Part shown: positions 12,259 through 24,722 of the stretch, piece after piece | Layout: each line of letters begins with the position of its first letter | Numbering within the stretch: the first letter of the stretch is position 1 | NCBI GenBank assembly: GCA_002007465.1 | Contig: LNAC01000003.1 | Coordinates: 15,385,483-15,449,482 of the forward strand | DNA from: Ailurus styani | Taxonomy: Eukaryota; Chordata; Mammalia; Carnivora; Ailuridae | Length of the DNA: 64,000 bases | Reading direction: 5' to 3' | The notes under the pieces: generated by a model | Told to the model about the DNA's origin: nothing | The model's database searches: none | Seen by the model: only the letters and a program-made list of their open reading frames with translations | Program-made: the position numbers and the translations under genes

Positions 12259-12539
12259 AATTTTAGTTTTCTGCTCAGAACCTTCCAATGACTTCCCATA
12301 TCAGAATAGAATCCATAGTCCTTCAAAGACCTACAAGGCTTTGCATGATCTCCTCAACACCAGCTTCCTAATAGCATCTTTTATCACTTCCTGACTCCCA
12401 TATTCACTGTATAGCAGCTGCACTGGCCTCTGTAATATTCCTCAAATATGCCAAGCACACTCTCCTTCTGGGCCTCGAATCTCAGTCCTTCTGAGAAAAA
12501 TGCTTCCCCTACAAGATTAATCAGATTAATTAACCATTT

Positions 12540-12818
12540 TTTTTCTTTCTTTTAGAAAGAAAGAGTGATTGCAAGTAGGGGTAGGGGCAGAGGGAGAGGG
12601 AAAGAGAATCTTTTTTTTTTTTAATTGTTATGTTAGTCATTATACAGTACATCATTAATTTTTGATGTAGTCTTCCATGGTTCATTGTAGGGAGAGAGAA
12701 TCTTAAGCAGGTTTCATGCCCAGGGCCGAGCCCAGCAGGGCAATCTCATGACCAGGAGATCATGACCTGCAGCAAAATCAGGAGTTAGACACTTAACTGC
12801 GCCATCCACATACTCCTA
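12540..12818 (-). mobile_element. CAN-SINE (SINEC), antisense, itself interrupted by an L1 tail
   Basis: A T/A-rich tail and 'GGGGCAGAGGGAGAGGGAAA' lie on one side of the insert. 'GACCAGGAGATCATGACCTG' and a degenerate '...CACTTAACTGCGCCATCCAC' head lie on the other. Substitutions in the head show that this copy is old. The inner piece at 12612-12690 is a separate L1 insertion. Confidence 0.8.
12612..12690 (-). mobile_element. Very short (79-bp) L1 3' end inserted into a SINE
   Basis: A T-run is followed by 'GTTATGTTAGTCATTATACA' and 'GTACATCATTAATTTTTGAT', the reverse complement of a carnivore L1 3' end. Target-site duplications flank it: GGAAAGAGAATCT (12599-12611) and GGAGAGAGAATCT (12691-12703), one difference. 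This is an extreme 5' truncation in which only the terminal 3' UTR was copied. Confidence 0.85.
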
Positions 12819-12990
12819 ACCATCCAATTTAAATAAGCATCTGTTTTTCTTTTGTATTCCTTTACCCTGTTTTTATTCTCACAGATTTTATCACCATCAC
12901 CATGTATGTCTTACATGTTTATTTTCTAGCATCCTCTTTGTAGAATATAAGTTTCCAGAAGGCTAACAGGAGAGGAACTCTGAGTCTAGG

Positions 12991-13315
12991 GAACCCCAAT
13001 CTTTGATTATGAACAGAGAGTGTGCCCAAATTTTGTCCTAAAGAGATGATCTTTATTACTCTTTCAGGAAATAAGTCTGTTCTCTGCCCCAGAGGGAGAA
13101 ATGGCTTCTTTCAAGGCGATTTACAAACATCCTTGGAAAGTTAATCCAAGGCAAAGATAGTCAGTGACTCTGCTCAGAAGATATTCAGAAAAGCAAGAAA
13201 CCAACTGAGAATTGTCTCCTAACAACATTTATATCCACAACATTTTGTGGCCTGCATAAAGGGCAATTACAGATGCAAGAAACTGAAGAAAGTCCTCAGA
13301 ATATAAATTACAACT
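12991..13315. other. Unclassified DNA between two L2 remnants
   Basis: No clear repeat or coding signature is seen. It may be an old repeat that I cannot name. Confidence 0.35.
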
Positions 13316-13445
13316 ATCATTCAGTCACTCCTCAGTTCAATATCTATTGAACGTCTGTCATGGACCAGACACTGATCAAACTTGTAGTGATACAGCAGTG
13401 AACAAAACAATGTGTCTGCCTTCTGGAAATTTACATGTACATGTC
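13316..13445 (-). mobile_element. L2 LINE 3' end, antisense
   Basis: 'CAATATCTATTGAACGTCTG', then 'TGGACCAGACACTGATCAAA' and 'GATACAGCAGTGAACAAAAC' are the characteristic reverse complement of the L2 3' end. Confidence 0.8.
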
Positions 13446-15988
13446 TATGTACACATACATGTTACAATTTGGCCTTAAACAAAAGAAAGATTAGGACTGA
13501 GCAAGGGACAAGAAGAATTCTTGAGTACAGGGAACTGAGCTAGGGCTGCAAACATGAATTCAATGTGACCAGAGGAGAAAAGGAAAGAAAGGTTTTTCAT
13601 TATACTGATGAAAGAATCTGAGAATAGTAAGTAGTTTTGTTTTACTAAAGCTGAGTGTGTGTGTCAAAGATCCTGGGAATCCATAAAGAAGTAGAATCAA
13701 AGAGTCATATAATTTTAAGTTAGAAATCAGACTTACCTTGTAAAAGATCCTAAATACCTTTTTATAGAATTAGGAATGAATACTAGAAATTCTTTACATG
13801 TGTGTGCGTTCTTACATGTATGCCTGTTTTTTTTTTTCCAGCTGATTTTTTTTCTTCTTTCTTATCTTCTTTTTTAAGTGGAGGTGACAAAACCAGCTCT
13901 GTTTTATTGAGAGAGCACAGGTGGTCCTCTGGGAGAAGGGAAAAAAACTAGAGGCAGTGTGTTTTGCAATGATTACCTGAAAAGTGATAATTCAGATTCA
14001 AAGGAGATTTTAGTTGTTGAATAAGGCACATGTGGTTAATAATTTGGTCTCATGATATAAAGAAGAGGATGAGCTAAAGATGATTTGGAGGTTTTCAACA
14101 TGAGAAACTGAATGGGTGCTTAGGACATTAACATGACAGTGAAAATAATATGAGCAGCATGTTTTTGCAGAGAAGGTAATGAGTTTATTTGTGGACCTAT
14201 GGAGTTACAGATGTTGCCAAGTATCCAGGGAGCAATACTGAGTAGACCTTTAGAAATGGGATTCTGGAGCTCAGATGAAAGTTGAAAGTTAGAAATATAA
14301 ACTATAAAATTGGTTTATCATTGACTGATGTTTTCATTTTTAGTAACTGTAATAATTTTGAATCCTTTCTTATTTTTGTTATTCTTAAGATGAATACTTT
14401 GTTGTATAGTCTTTTTATTTTCTAATAATTAAATCATTGATATTTTTCTGTGATTATTATGTTGGCTGAATTTTGTCATGGATTTTTATATATCATATTC
14501 TCATTGTTATTTTGTTCATTGTTTGTTTTTACTAGAGTTATTCAGATTAGAGCTTTTAAATATCTAGGGTTAGATATTTTGGACTATCATATAAAAATTT
14601 TTAATTTTTTTTTAATGTTGTCAGCATATTTGTGGGGTTTTTATATTTTTTTTGTTTGGTTTTGTTTTTGCTATTTCTTGAAATCCAGCTTGATGGAATA
14701 TCAGAAATTGTATTTTATCCCACCTAATAAATTTGGATGATTTATCAATTTTCTTTGTCACCTATAACTAAATAACTGGGTATTTGTTTCCTGGTGTTTG
14801 CAAATAGGGTTTATTCTCTTTATTTTGGTATTTACATATTTATATATTTAATTATTTATTTTATATATTCATATTTGGTAAGTGAGAATTCTGAATAAAT
14901 ATCAGAGATTGAACACACATTTATTTACCTTTGCTCCATTCTGATTCCCCAACTCCCCCCACATTGAGAACAAAGAAACTTCTTTTATATTATTAACTCA
15001 GAAGGAAGGACATGTAGGCTACAGGAAAAGAGGATAACAGATGAAGAATTTCAACTGGATAGCAACAAATAGGAGTGGAAGTTTGGAAAAGTTAATATGC
15101 AAACCTACTTAAGCTATGGGACTAAGAAAAAGGCTCTACAATCTAAAGCATTATATGCCTCTTAGTGTTGGTAGACATATGGAGTAAGGAAGGGGAGAAT
15201 TGCTTAATTGAAAGACTGATTAAAAATTTGTATAAGAAGTGGGTAGAATCCCAATTCCAAACACCAGTCTTCACAGCCAGGAAATTTTTCTCTGTACCTC
15301 ACACCAAGAGGACCAGGAGTTTTACCCTCTGAAGAGACTGAGACAGGAGTAGACAGTAGGCTCAGGCTGAGGCTGAATAAGTGGAAATCTACATGGTGAA
15401 AAGTGAGATCTCCATTGTTTTTTCTCTGTTGGCTCCAAGATCACTGTAACCAGGCCTGCGTTTCCCAAGCAATCTGTCTCACTCATATACTATCAGCATC
15501 ATGCAGTCACATTCTCAAAGGTGAAAGTCTACTTAGGGACCCCAGAAACAGAAAAACCTCTCAACATGGAAGAATAAGATAGAAACCGATCTTTTACCTA
15601 TTCACTTCTTCCTGTTTAGTTTGTCAGGTTCTAAAAATGAGGTCTCAATCTTCTAAGAAGGAAATTCATTGACACTTAAAGTATTTTTTTTATATGGTTA
15701 TAAATTTAATTATTTTTTTGACATTACTTCTAGTTATCTGTTCTGGGTATTATCAGATTGAGATTAGTAATATCTTCAAAAAACAAATAAAAGAGTGTTT
15801 TGCCGTAAAGTGAATTTAACTCTTTTAGAAGAAACAGATGACCACTTTGATTTTTTACCCTTAAATTATAAATATAATAAATAACATTAAGTAAATACAA
15901 TATATAAAAAATGAAGAAAAATAAAGACTGCTTCCATTTATCAACTGATTCACTTACTTGGCTTTCCATGAAGTGGGAGACTAATTTA
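13446..15988. other. 2.5 kb AT-rich DNA, nothing recognised
   Basis: A 96-codon open frame at 14450-14740 (plus) encodes an F/L/I/Y-rich string that simply reflects T-rich DNA. No initiation context, splice sites or family motif supports it. No interspersed repeat was confidently recognised. Confidence 0.4.
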
Positions 15989-16002
15989 TAATCAAACCAC
16001 AG

Positions 16003-16203
16003 GGCGCCTGGGTGGCTCAGTGGGTTAAAGCCTCTGCTTTCGGCTCGGGTCATGATCTCAGGGTCCTGGGATCGAGGCCCGCATCAGGCTCCCTGCTCAG
16101 CGGGGAGCCTGCTTCCCCCTCTCTCTCTCTGCCTGCCCCTCTGCCTCCTTGTGATCTCTCTCCCTCTGTGAAATGAATAAATAAAATCTTAAAAAAAAAA
16201 TAG
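16003..16203 (+). mobile_element. Young CAN-SINE (SINEC), mustelid-type head
   Basis: A full-length copy from 'GGCGCCTGGGTGGCTCAG' through 'GTGGGTTAAAGCCTCTGC' and a (CT)-rich middle to a poly(A) tail. A perfect 13-bp target-site duplication, AATCAAACCACAG, lies at 15990-16002 and 16204-16216. Intact CpGs and the perfect duplication mark it as recent. Confidence 0.97.
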
Positions 16204-16639
16204 AATCAAACCACAGAGGCAAGAATAAAGGGGAATTTTCATATACAGATGTTATTGGATATAGAACAATTATTTTAAAATTGGGTTAATTTTAGACATA
16301 TTTTGTTTAACTGCATTTATTTTACATCTTTTAGAAATAACTAGCTCAACTTTGTTTTAAAAATTTGATCTCAGTATGAAGTTGAATACAATTCATTTAA
16401 ATCATGAAAGAGTGACCATACTATCTGAATGTGATAACAATTTTCTGAGTTAAGCAAAAGTAGGTTCTATGTAATATATATTAATTACATTATAATACAA
16501 TGATATTTAAAATCAAGGAAAAGTTTTTAAAAGTCTCTTAGAAATCATGACTACTAATTGTTTAATAGTAGGCACCCACTAAATGACATTTTTTGCTGTT
16601 ACTTTATTTGTTTTTTATTTTTTCTTTCCTTTTTCTTTT

Positions 16640-16828
16640 TTTTTTTTTAAGATTTTATATATTTATTTGACAGAGATAGAGCCAGAGAGCAGAGGGAATG
16701 GCAGAGGAGAGGGAGAAGTAGGCTCTGCACTGAGCAGGGAGCCTGACTCAGGGCTTGATCCCAGAACCCTGTGATCATGACCTGAGCCAAGGGCAGATGC
16801 TTAACCATCTGAGCCACCCAGGAGCCCC
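16640..16828 (-). mobile_element. CAN-SINE (SINEC), antisense
   Basis: A T-run, 'AAGATTTTATATATTTATTT', 'TGTGATCATGACCTGAGCC' and 'CTGAGCCACCCAGGAGCCCC' give the full reverse-complement order. T-rich flanks leave the duplication unclear. Confidence 0.93.
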
Positions 16829-17844
16829 AGCTTTTTTTGTTTTTTAATCTTCAATTTGGGGATAAAACAAGAGAGATTAGAGATGCTTGGTAAATTAGAT
16901 GTTTTCTCTGGGAGCCAAAAGCTGATTAAGTAAACATATTTCAAATTGGATGATAAAATAACATTTATCATTCTACTTATATGAAACATAACGTATATAT
17001 TAATATATATTTTTTCCACATACATACCAGTATATGTATGTATGTATTTAAGGATATGAAACCATTTCAGAGAACTACTTCTGTGCTTGTTTACTTATAT
17101 GTGTGCTTCTTATATGCTTTGATATTTACTTCATTAAATTTGACATTGTAAGAAATTGTCCTATAGAAATAATGGTTTAAAAAAGACAATAAAAAATATT
17201 AGGGGAAGCCAGAGTAGCCTGTGAAATCATTTTCCACTTTGATTAACTGTTCAAAAGGTAGTAAGAAGTTTAAATCATTTGAATGAGTCAATCTGGTTTT
17301 AAGAAAATAATTAAAATAAACTCTTTCATAGATATTAAACTTCTATCACAGACATTAGAGAAAATGAGGTTGTTTGCAATAGGGTCACTTTGACCAATTT
17401 CTTTCCTTTAAAGAAACTTATGAATAAAAATGAATAGCTATTTTTAGGCTCATGGTACATTTCTTTCATAAGACCTTAAAATATGGCTATAAACTTAAGA
17501 AAATTACTTTCGGTACAAATAACTTACACTCCACATTTTAAACTAAGAGTCCTCTCCCTACTATTAAATGTCATTCGATTTTAGTGATACACACTTTTTA
17601 AAAATAAGCATCAGCTAATATATCAAGTTATTTTGTATGAATTATTGCTTTGATTGTAATATAAATAGGTTGTATTTTTTTAATCAGATGAAATGTGAGA
17701 AAAAAGGGCAAAGAAATAAACTAGCTTTAGTTATGAATAGTTCATGGTGCTTGGTAATAGAAACCCATCATAAAACTCAACTGATAAAAGAAAATGTCCT
17801 ATTCTACTTTGTAATAGGGAGAAAAATATGTGGTACATTTACTG
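16829..17844. other. AT-rich DNA, nothing recognised
   Basis: No repeat or gene signature was recognised. A TATG/TA run lies near 17000-17045. Confidence 0.4.
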
Positions 17845-18454
17845 CAACTGATGAACCAATATTGATACATTATTATTAACTAAGGTCTATAGTTGATGTT
17901 ACGGTTCAGTCTTTGTGCTATAATTCTGTGGGTTTTTGAAAAATATATGATGATGTATATCCACCACTGTTGCATCATACAAAATAGTTTCACTGTCTTA
18001 AAATTCACCTTTGCTTCACTTATTTATCCCCCTCCCTTCTTCTGAATCCCTATTAACCATCTCCATAGTTTTGCCTTTTCCAGAATGTCATGTAGTTCAA
18101 ATAATATATTATGGGGTATTTTCAGATTGGCTTCTTTCCCTAGCAATATGAATTTAAGTTCCTTCCATATCTTTTAGTGGCTTGATAGCTCATATCTATT
18201 TATTGTTCAACTATAATCCAGTGTATGTGTGTATAATGTGCAATTGTAAGGGTGTACTCCATTCACCTATTGAAAGATTGTCATGTTGCTTCCAAGTTTT
18301 GGCTATTATACATAAAGCTTCTGTAAACATCTCTGTGCAGATTTTTGTGTGGACATATGTTTTTACCTTATTTGGGTGAATACCCAGGACCATGGTTGCT
18401 GGATTATATCTTTTGGATTTTATATTTTACTGGAATGAATATACAGAAAAACAT

Positions 18455-18540
18455 GCAACACACACACGTATATATATATATGCACATTCTTTATACATAA
18501 GATGTATATTTTATATATATTATATATATATATGAAATTT
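18455..18540. repeat. CA/TA-rich low-complexity tract
   Basis: Short CACACA and TATATA runs lie inside the antisense L1. Confidence 0.85.
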
Positions 18541-19200
18541 TCAAATGATCTCCCAAAATGGCTTTAATATTTTGTGTTCTCACCAACAGTGAATGAGAGT
18601 GCCTCTACATCCTTGCCAGCATTTAATGTTGTTAGTGTTTCAAATTTTAAACATTTTAATAAGTTTGTAGTGGCCTCTCATTGTCATTTTAATTTACTAT
18701 TTCCTAATGACCTATGTTGTTGGGACTCATTTAATGTCATCTCATCTGCTGTCTGTATAACTTCTTCTGCGAGGTGTCTATCCAGATATTTTGCCCACTT
18801 TTAACTGATTTGTTTGTTTTCTAATTATTGAGTTTCAAGCGTTCTTTGTATATTTTACACACCAGCACTATATCACATATATGTTTTGCAAAGATTTCCT
18901 TCCAATCCATAGTTTGTCTTTTCACTCTTTTAACTGTATTTCACAGAGTGGGCAGTTTTAATTTCAATAAAATCTTAAAACAATTTATTGAATATACTTT
19001 GGCATTAGCAATATTGAGTCTTCCTATACACGAACATGAAATATATTCAAACGTTCTTTAAATCTTATTTATTCTTTTATTTCTTTCATCAGTTTTTATA
19101 GCTTTCCTCACAGAGATTACATACATACTTTGATGGATTTATATTTAAGTATTTCATTTTTGTGAAACATAATTTTTGTGTGCTGCTAATGTAAATGGCA

Positions 19201-19202
<2 letters not shown>

Positions 19203-19232
<30 letters not shown>
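19203..19232. repeat. (GT)n microsatellite
   Basis: About 15 uninterrupted GT units within the antisense L1. Confidence 0.95.
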
Positions 19233-19235
<3 letters not shown>

Positions 19236-19519
19236 ATTTCAAACTCCAGTTATTCATTGCTGGTATATAAGAAAACAATTGACTTTTGTGTATTACTAGG
19301 TGTCTTATAACTTTGCTATAATTCATTAGTTCCAGAAGTTCATTATTTCTTTTGAATTTCCTATATAAATAATCATCCTGTCTGCAAACAAGGAGTTTTA
19401 TGAGTTTTATTTCTTTCCAAATCTATATACTTTTATTTCCTTTTCCTGTATTATTTTTGCTAGGTCTTTCTTTGTATTATATTAGCTAGGGCTTCAGTAT
19501 GGTGTTGAATCTTATTTTT

Positions 19520-19710
19520 TTTTCTTTTTTTTTTTTTAAGATTTTATTTGTTTATTTGAGAGAGAAAAAGAGAACACAAGCATGGGAGGGGCAGACAGAG
19601 AGGGAGAAGGAGACTTCCCAAGGTGCATTTAGCCCACTGCAGGGCTTGATCCCAGGACCCTGAGATCATGAGCTGAGCCAAATGCCTAAACAACTGTCAC
19701 CCAGGTGCCC
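19520..19710 (-). mobile_element. CAN-SINE (SINEC), antisense, nested in L1
   Basis: A T-run, 'AAGATTTTATTTGTTTATTT', 'GACCCTGAGATCATGAGCTG' and 'CACCCAGGTGCCC' appear in reverse-complement order. L1 sequence resumes directly after it, so the SINE is younger than the L1. Confidence 0.92.
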
Positions 19711-19930
19711 TGAAATTTGTTCTTAATTTTAGTGAAAAAGCATGTAGATTCTCTCATTAAATTATATTTGCTGTAGGTTTTTGTAGGTGAGCTTTATCAA
19801 GTTGAGGAAGTTCCCCTAATTCTAGCTTCCTGAGAGGTTTTTTTTTTTATTAATTAATGGGTGTAGGATTTTGTCAAATGCTCTTTCTGCATGTATGGAT
19901 ATGAACATATGACTTTATACCATATTTTCA

Positions 19931-20265
19931 AATCATGTAGAAAACTAAGATTAACATAATAAATATAAATTGAGAGATATGTTCAATGTTATAAAAACTT
20001 TCTTATTTCCTATATTATCCATTTAAAAAGTTGATGTGTTAAAGAAGACTATGATTCAAATTATTGAAGTTGATTCAAATACTTTTGAGAACTTCTGTTA
20101 GATAATGAAGGTTAACAAAGAGAATCTCTGAAGGGACATATTTTCAAGTCTTAGGCAGAAACAAGAACACTAATTCAGATAATTAATTCAATTACTTTCA
20201 ATACTAACTTAATTAATTTCAATTCAATGTAATCTGCAACATTTTAAGATATTAGTTCCTTCTTT
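19931..20265. other. AT-rich DNA, nothing recognised
   Basis: Includes repeated AATTAATT-like words around 20170-20235 but no identifiable element. Confidence 0.4.
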
Positions 20266-21030
20266 GACTGGTTCATTCATTCAACACACAAAGCAGAGAT
20301 GGGTCATCTTCTACCATAATATCCATTTTCCATGGCATGGCAACCATGACATTTGGTATTTTTTTAGATCTTTTCACAGACAGGTGACACACACTCCTCA
20401 TGTTCCACTGGGGACAATAGAAAAAAATGAATAAGCAAGTAAATATATACCATGTAAGTGGTACAAAATACCACTAAGAAAAATAAAATGGGGCAAGGAG
20501 ATATCATGCTGTGTAAGGAGAGATGGGTGCCATTTTATAAGTGAATTCTTCCCTAATGAAGTGAGATTAGGGCAGAGACATAAATGAAATGAGGGCGCCT
20601 ATCACGTAAGTACCTGAAGAAAGGGAATTCTATGAAGAGGGCTTAGCAGATGAAAAGATCTGGAATGAGAACTGTGTGGTCTGTTTGAGGAAACGTTAGA
20701 AGTGAGAGGACATGAAAGGGGTCATATTATAGATGTAGCATAGTGCCTTGAAATCATATAAGGAATTGGGATTTTATTCTAAATGTACTAGAAATCTGTT
20801 GAACTATTTCATGAGCATATTTTTGTTTAAAAAAAAACACTTCAGTTACTGAATGATACAAGATAAAATCATGTAAAGTCAAAGCAAGGAGATCAGTTAG
20901 TAGACTATTGGGATAATTTACGGGGAAACTAATGGTGACTTGGACAATTATGCCACTATTGTGGCGGTGGAAGTAGAGGGAGATGTTTGGATTTGAGATA
21001 TTTTGAAGAATTTGTTGTTGGGTTAGATCT
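20266..21030 (-). mobile_element. L2 LINE remnant, antisense, about 760 bp
   Basis: Landmarks occur in the right order: 'GGTTCATTCATTCAACACAC', 'GGGCAGAGACATAAATGAAA', 'GAGAACTGTGTGGTCTGTTT', 'GGAGATCAGTTAGTAGACTA' and 'AACTAATGGTGACTTGGAC'. Together they follow the reverse complement of the L2 3' kilobase. It is an old copy with many substitutions. Confidence 0.75.
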
Positions 21031-24000
21031 GAATTATGTTGGTTATTGTAATACCAGGCTATTACAACAAACCCACCCTATTTTAGCAGTGGCTTGTTAC
21101 AACTAAAGTTTCATGTTGCTCTCCAGAGAGTCTAATGTGGATGTTTCTGGTCAGTGTGTGAGTGATGGTGGTGGTGGTAGTAATGCTTTCTACACAGTCA
21201 TTCAGGGAGCTGGGCTGATGGAGGTCCTGCTAACATGTGGCTTCTGTGGTGGCCCAGGCATTGGCATCCAGCTGGTTGGTGGAGAAAGAGACAATGGAGA
21301 AGGCAAGTTTACTTTTTAACCATGTTGCCCAAGAAAGCAAACATATAATTTTCCACTGGTGAAAATGAGGTCACTGTGCCCCAAGTTACATGCATAGGGG
21401 CTGAGAGATACAGTTGCTCCTTGGGCAGCCACTTTCCCTTAACTCTGCTATGCAAAGTTAGTCAGAAGAAAGTCATGACTGCTATTTGTGGTTTAAGAAA
21501 AAAGAGGAGTCAAGTATAGTATTAATATTAGGAGTCTATCTACTGGATGGTTGTCATAAACTAGGCAAGTGGAAAACCTTAAAGTGCAGGGGAGAGTTTG
21601 TTTTACATAAGTTACTTTGACACATCTTAAGTTGATAGTCAATGATAGATTTCAGAGAAGAGGTTTTATCTGATATATATTTCTAAGTAATCAGAATAAA
21701 GAGGATGTATAAAATCAGAAAACTTTATGAACTAATTTAGGAAATCATGTGAATAAGGAAGAAAAAATAAGTCCAAGAGTGTGGCCGCTATGAAAGTTTA
21801 CTTCCAAACCCCACTGTGCGCACAATAAAATTATGGTAGGAAGTTAAATGAAAGAATCAGAACTAGAAAGAAAAGCCTATTAAATAATGGCCAGTATCCT
21901 TTCTACATTCCTTCTAGAAGTGGTTGGTAAACCAAACAAATGGCTATAAAACTAGTTTCCTAGTAGCCTATTTGTGGTAGAAACTTTAAACTTTTTTTTC
22001 TATCTGGGTTCCAATATCCTAATTTTGATTCTTTGGGCAGTTTCATTCTTTGTTGATGTGCTAGCTCAGTAATGGACACTTCTTAGCTCTAGGGAACTGC
22101 TCTGTTTTATTTTTAATTGAATCTGGGAGTTTGAAAGTTTGAAAGCCACTTTCTTTTCACTGCAGTGGTTAAAAAGAGATTGTAAAAATAGTGTTTGTCA
22201 GAATTTTTTGCCTAGCTTGGGAGGGATGGCATATAATCCCCACATGAAGTCACAGAGGCTGCCTCTGAAACACACTTTCTTTGCTTCTCATACCTCATAC
22301 TTCAGACAAGGATGCAGTGCTTCCTGTGGTGCACTGGAGCTTCCTAAGCATGCTATATACATGTGTGTCTCTCTTGTCAAGTCTGATAACCGAGTTACAC
22401 TAAAATTTAGTGTAATAGATATTTTTCTGTATTTTATACTTCTATATTTTATGAAAGAATTCTTATTATGAATCTGGAGACTGATAGTAGTGGTCTTTTA
22501 ATTATGCGGTGCTTTGTTCAAACTACAAGATACCATATAAGTACGCATTATTGTATAGCAAGATTTTTCAAATATAGTATATTAAACACTGCAAGTTTTC
22601 CTATACTCACTGCTCAGATAATTATTTTACTAGCTTGTTTTTGCATTCACTATACTATTCTGAGTAGTGTAAACTGAAGGGGCAAAATTCTGGTTGTTGG
22701 AATAAATAGGGGACATTTTGCAGGTGTGTGAGGAATTTAGTGAGATACTAAAGTGATCCATAAGACAGATGTCAAAAAGTGAAAAATCTTTGAGAATTAC
22801 TTACTAAAATTATTAACAGCTAATGGTGCTTATATTTATTAGCCACACAAATTTGTTTTCTGAATGTAAATATTTATGAATAAATTTCAACGTCTTAAAG
22901 TTTATGAAATAATAGAGCATAGTGTCTCAAAACTGGAGTCAAATAACATGAGTAAGAAAAATAAAATTTTAAAATAGAGGTATATGAAATCTATCTTGTA
23001 ATTTTAGAAAAAAAGAAATTTTACCAAAATTTATGAAACAACACCTGAAATTTTATTCCAGAGTAGGATAGCACATATTTGGACAAAGTTTCTAAAAGCT
23101 AAAATGAGATAGAAAGCCTCACTGGTATATTTCATTTTATATAAATGAAAAGGTTGTGAAGTACAAAAATGTACATTGTAATTATTATAACCCAGAGAGT
23201 ATTGTTACATATGATCTAACATAAAGGAGCCCTAACAGAAAGGTATTTTGAAGACCTAGAAAGCAGTAATGTGTTACTTGTGTCACTCTGAAGAGAAAAA
23301 AATGCATTGGATTAGTGATAATACAAAAATTTAAAGATGCTTTGCTGACTGATTAATGGTGCCACTGACAAAACAGAGAATTAGTGGTTTCATAATGTTT
23401 TTAAAATCCCTACACCATTGTCTTTCGACATTTAAAACATTAGTTCAGATGATACAGGAAGCTATATGGTCTAACTGGGCATGCTTATATTTTTCTTGGA
23501 TGTCATCCACAAACAGTTTATGTAGGTCAACCTAATTAGGAAGCCCTTGAATTGTCCATGTTGGGAAGAAGAAAAATTACTAATAATCTACTCACAATAG
23601 TTAAGTGGAGGGATAAATGGCAGATGAGAGAAGAGAATAAATGAAAGACAAATGGTAATTCATGTGGACAGAGAGTTTAGACAGGAACACAAAACAATAT
23701 TTTCCTTGCAGGAATTGCAAACTTGTAGTTTTTTCAACTTACGAATTCATTTTAGTTGGCTTTAACAATATTTTAGTACTTTTCTGTTCACCATAAACTT
23801 GACTCCTTTGTACATTTGTATATCTAACCTGATTTAAATATCTTTACTTGTGTGGCTCATGTAGGAAATCGAGTTTGCTTCTCTTTACTTTGGACTTTAT
23901 ATACCTAATATGAACTGGAACTTGCAAAGCATGAGTAATATTCAAAATCGAAGTCAGTATGATTATCTCTATCTCTTCTCTCTCTCTTTCTCTCTTTCTC

Positions 24001-24520
24001 TCATGTGTGTGCATATGTGTGTAGATATGTATATGTAAGTTTAATGATATATATGTAAGTTTAATTATATATATTATATATATGTTTAATGATAAAGATA
24101 TCATTATATATAATAATGTATAAATTTAATTATATAGACATATATAAAAGTTTAATGATTCAGGGCAGAATTGCATGATAATCAAAAAAGTGTAGTTCTT
24201 TGAGGAAATCCTCATGACACAGTAATGGTAAGAGAACAAAGGACACCAAAGTATACAAACCATATATAAAATATAGTAATTATATTTGGAAATAAAAATA
24301 CATTTGTTTATATATTTAAAAATGTTCTTAATATTTTATAAGAGTATTTTATACTTAATCAGAGAAACCAGATTTATGTAGCTATTGCACCTGAGGGCAG
24401 ATTTACCTCAGAAGGCATGTATTCGAAGATAAGATATGAAAGTTTTGTCCTAGAACGATACATATCACGTGGGTTGATAAGGGAAATTAGAAGATGCATG
24501 CCTAGTTCAGGTCATAACAT
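21031..24520. other. 3.5 kb mostly unique DNA
   Basis: The stretch 21050-21440 has higher GC and the texture of an old interspersed repeat, but the family is not identified. The 110-codon frame at 22139-22471 (plus) lacks family motifs and splice context. The remainder is AT-rich without recognised elements. A CT/TG/TA block lies at 23960-24150. Confidence 0.4.
23960..24150. repeat. CT/TG/TA low-complexity cluster
   Basis: A TCTC run and a TG run are followed by repeated ATGTAAGTTTAAT-like words and TA runs. The GTTTAAT word recurs several times, which suggests local tandem duplication. Confidence 0.8.
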
Positions 24521-24529
24521 GATCTAGGA

Positions 24530-24722
24530 AGGGGGTTAGTAAAGTTTCTCTGTAAAAGGTCAGAGCTATGTGTATCACAATGTCTCTAGTAGCTACTCAG
24601 CTCTGCTGTTGTAACACAAAAGCAACCATAGATAAACATTTTTTAGAACTTAATTTAAAAAAAAAAAACAAAACAAGCAGCAGCCTAGATTTGGTCCTTG
24701 GGCTATAGTGTGACAATCCCCC
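24530..24722 (-). mobile_element. Probable non-autonomous hAT-like DNA transposon
   Basis: Landmarks are 'GTAAAAGGTCAGAGCTATG', 'AGCTACTCAGCTCTGCTGTT' and 'AGATTTGGTCCTTGGGCTAT'. They match the well-known mammalian element that ends in a '...GGCCATAGTTTGCCGACCCC'-like terminus. Short G-rich and C-rich termini are inverted. Eight-bp flanks ATCTAGGA (24522-24529) and ATCTAAAA (24723-24730) agree at 6 of 8 positions, the size expected for hAT. The subfamily and the orientation convention are uncertain. Confidence 0.6.

Larger units (their letters stand above)
12080..12990 (+). mobile_element. L2 LINE remnant, interrupted by a SINE
   Basis: The order 'CCAATGACTTCCCATATCAG', 'ACCTACAAGGCTTTGCATGA' and 'GCCAAGCACACTCTCCTTCT' follows the sense strand of the L2 3' region, and it resumes after the SINE with a segment resembling the L2 3' tail (about 12823-12990). 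A (TTTATA)n tract expands inside it at 12221-12258. Confidence 0.65.
17845..19930 (-). mobile_element. L1 LINE, antisense: 3' UTR plus 3' half of ORF2, split by a SINE
   Basis: The plus-strand order is the reverse complement of L1. A 3' UTR comes first ('TTTGCCTTTTCCAGAATGTC', 'TTCAGATTGGCTTCTTTCCC'). The ORF2 C-terminus follows: a minus-strand frame at 18211-18393 contains CTEMFTEALCIIAKTWKQ, the conserved L1 C-terminal motif. More upstream ORF2 follows, including 'GATTTTGTCAAATGCTCTTT' near 19868. The body is broken by stops, a TA expansion (18455-18540), a (TG)n tract and a SINE at 19520-19710. It is 5'-truncated near 19930. The subfamily looks mid-age (L1MB-like), an inference. Confidence 0.85.

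Noticed and set aside
14450..14740. 96-codon frame that looks like membrane segments
   Set aside because: F/L/I/Y richness is what any T-rich strand encodes. No start context, exon structure or homologue recognised.
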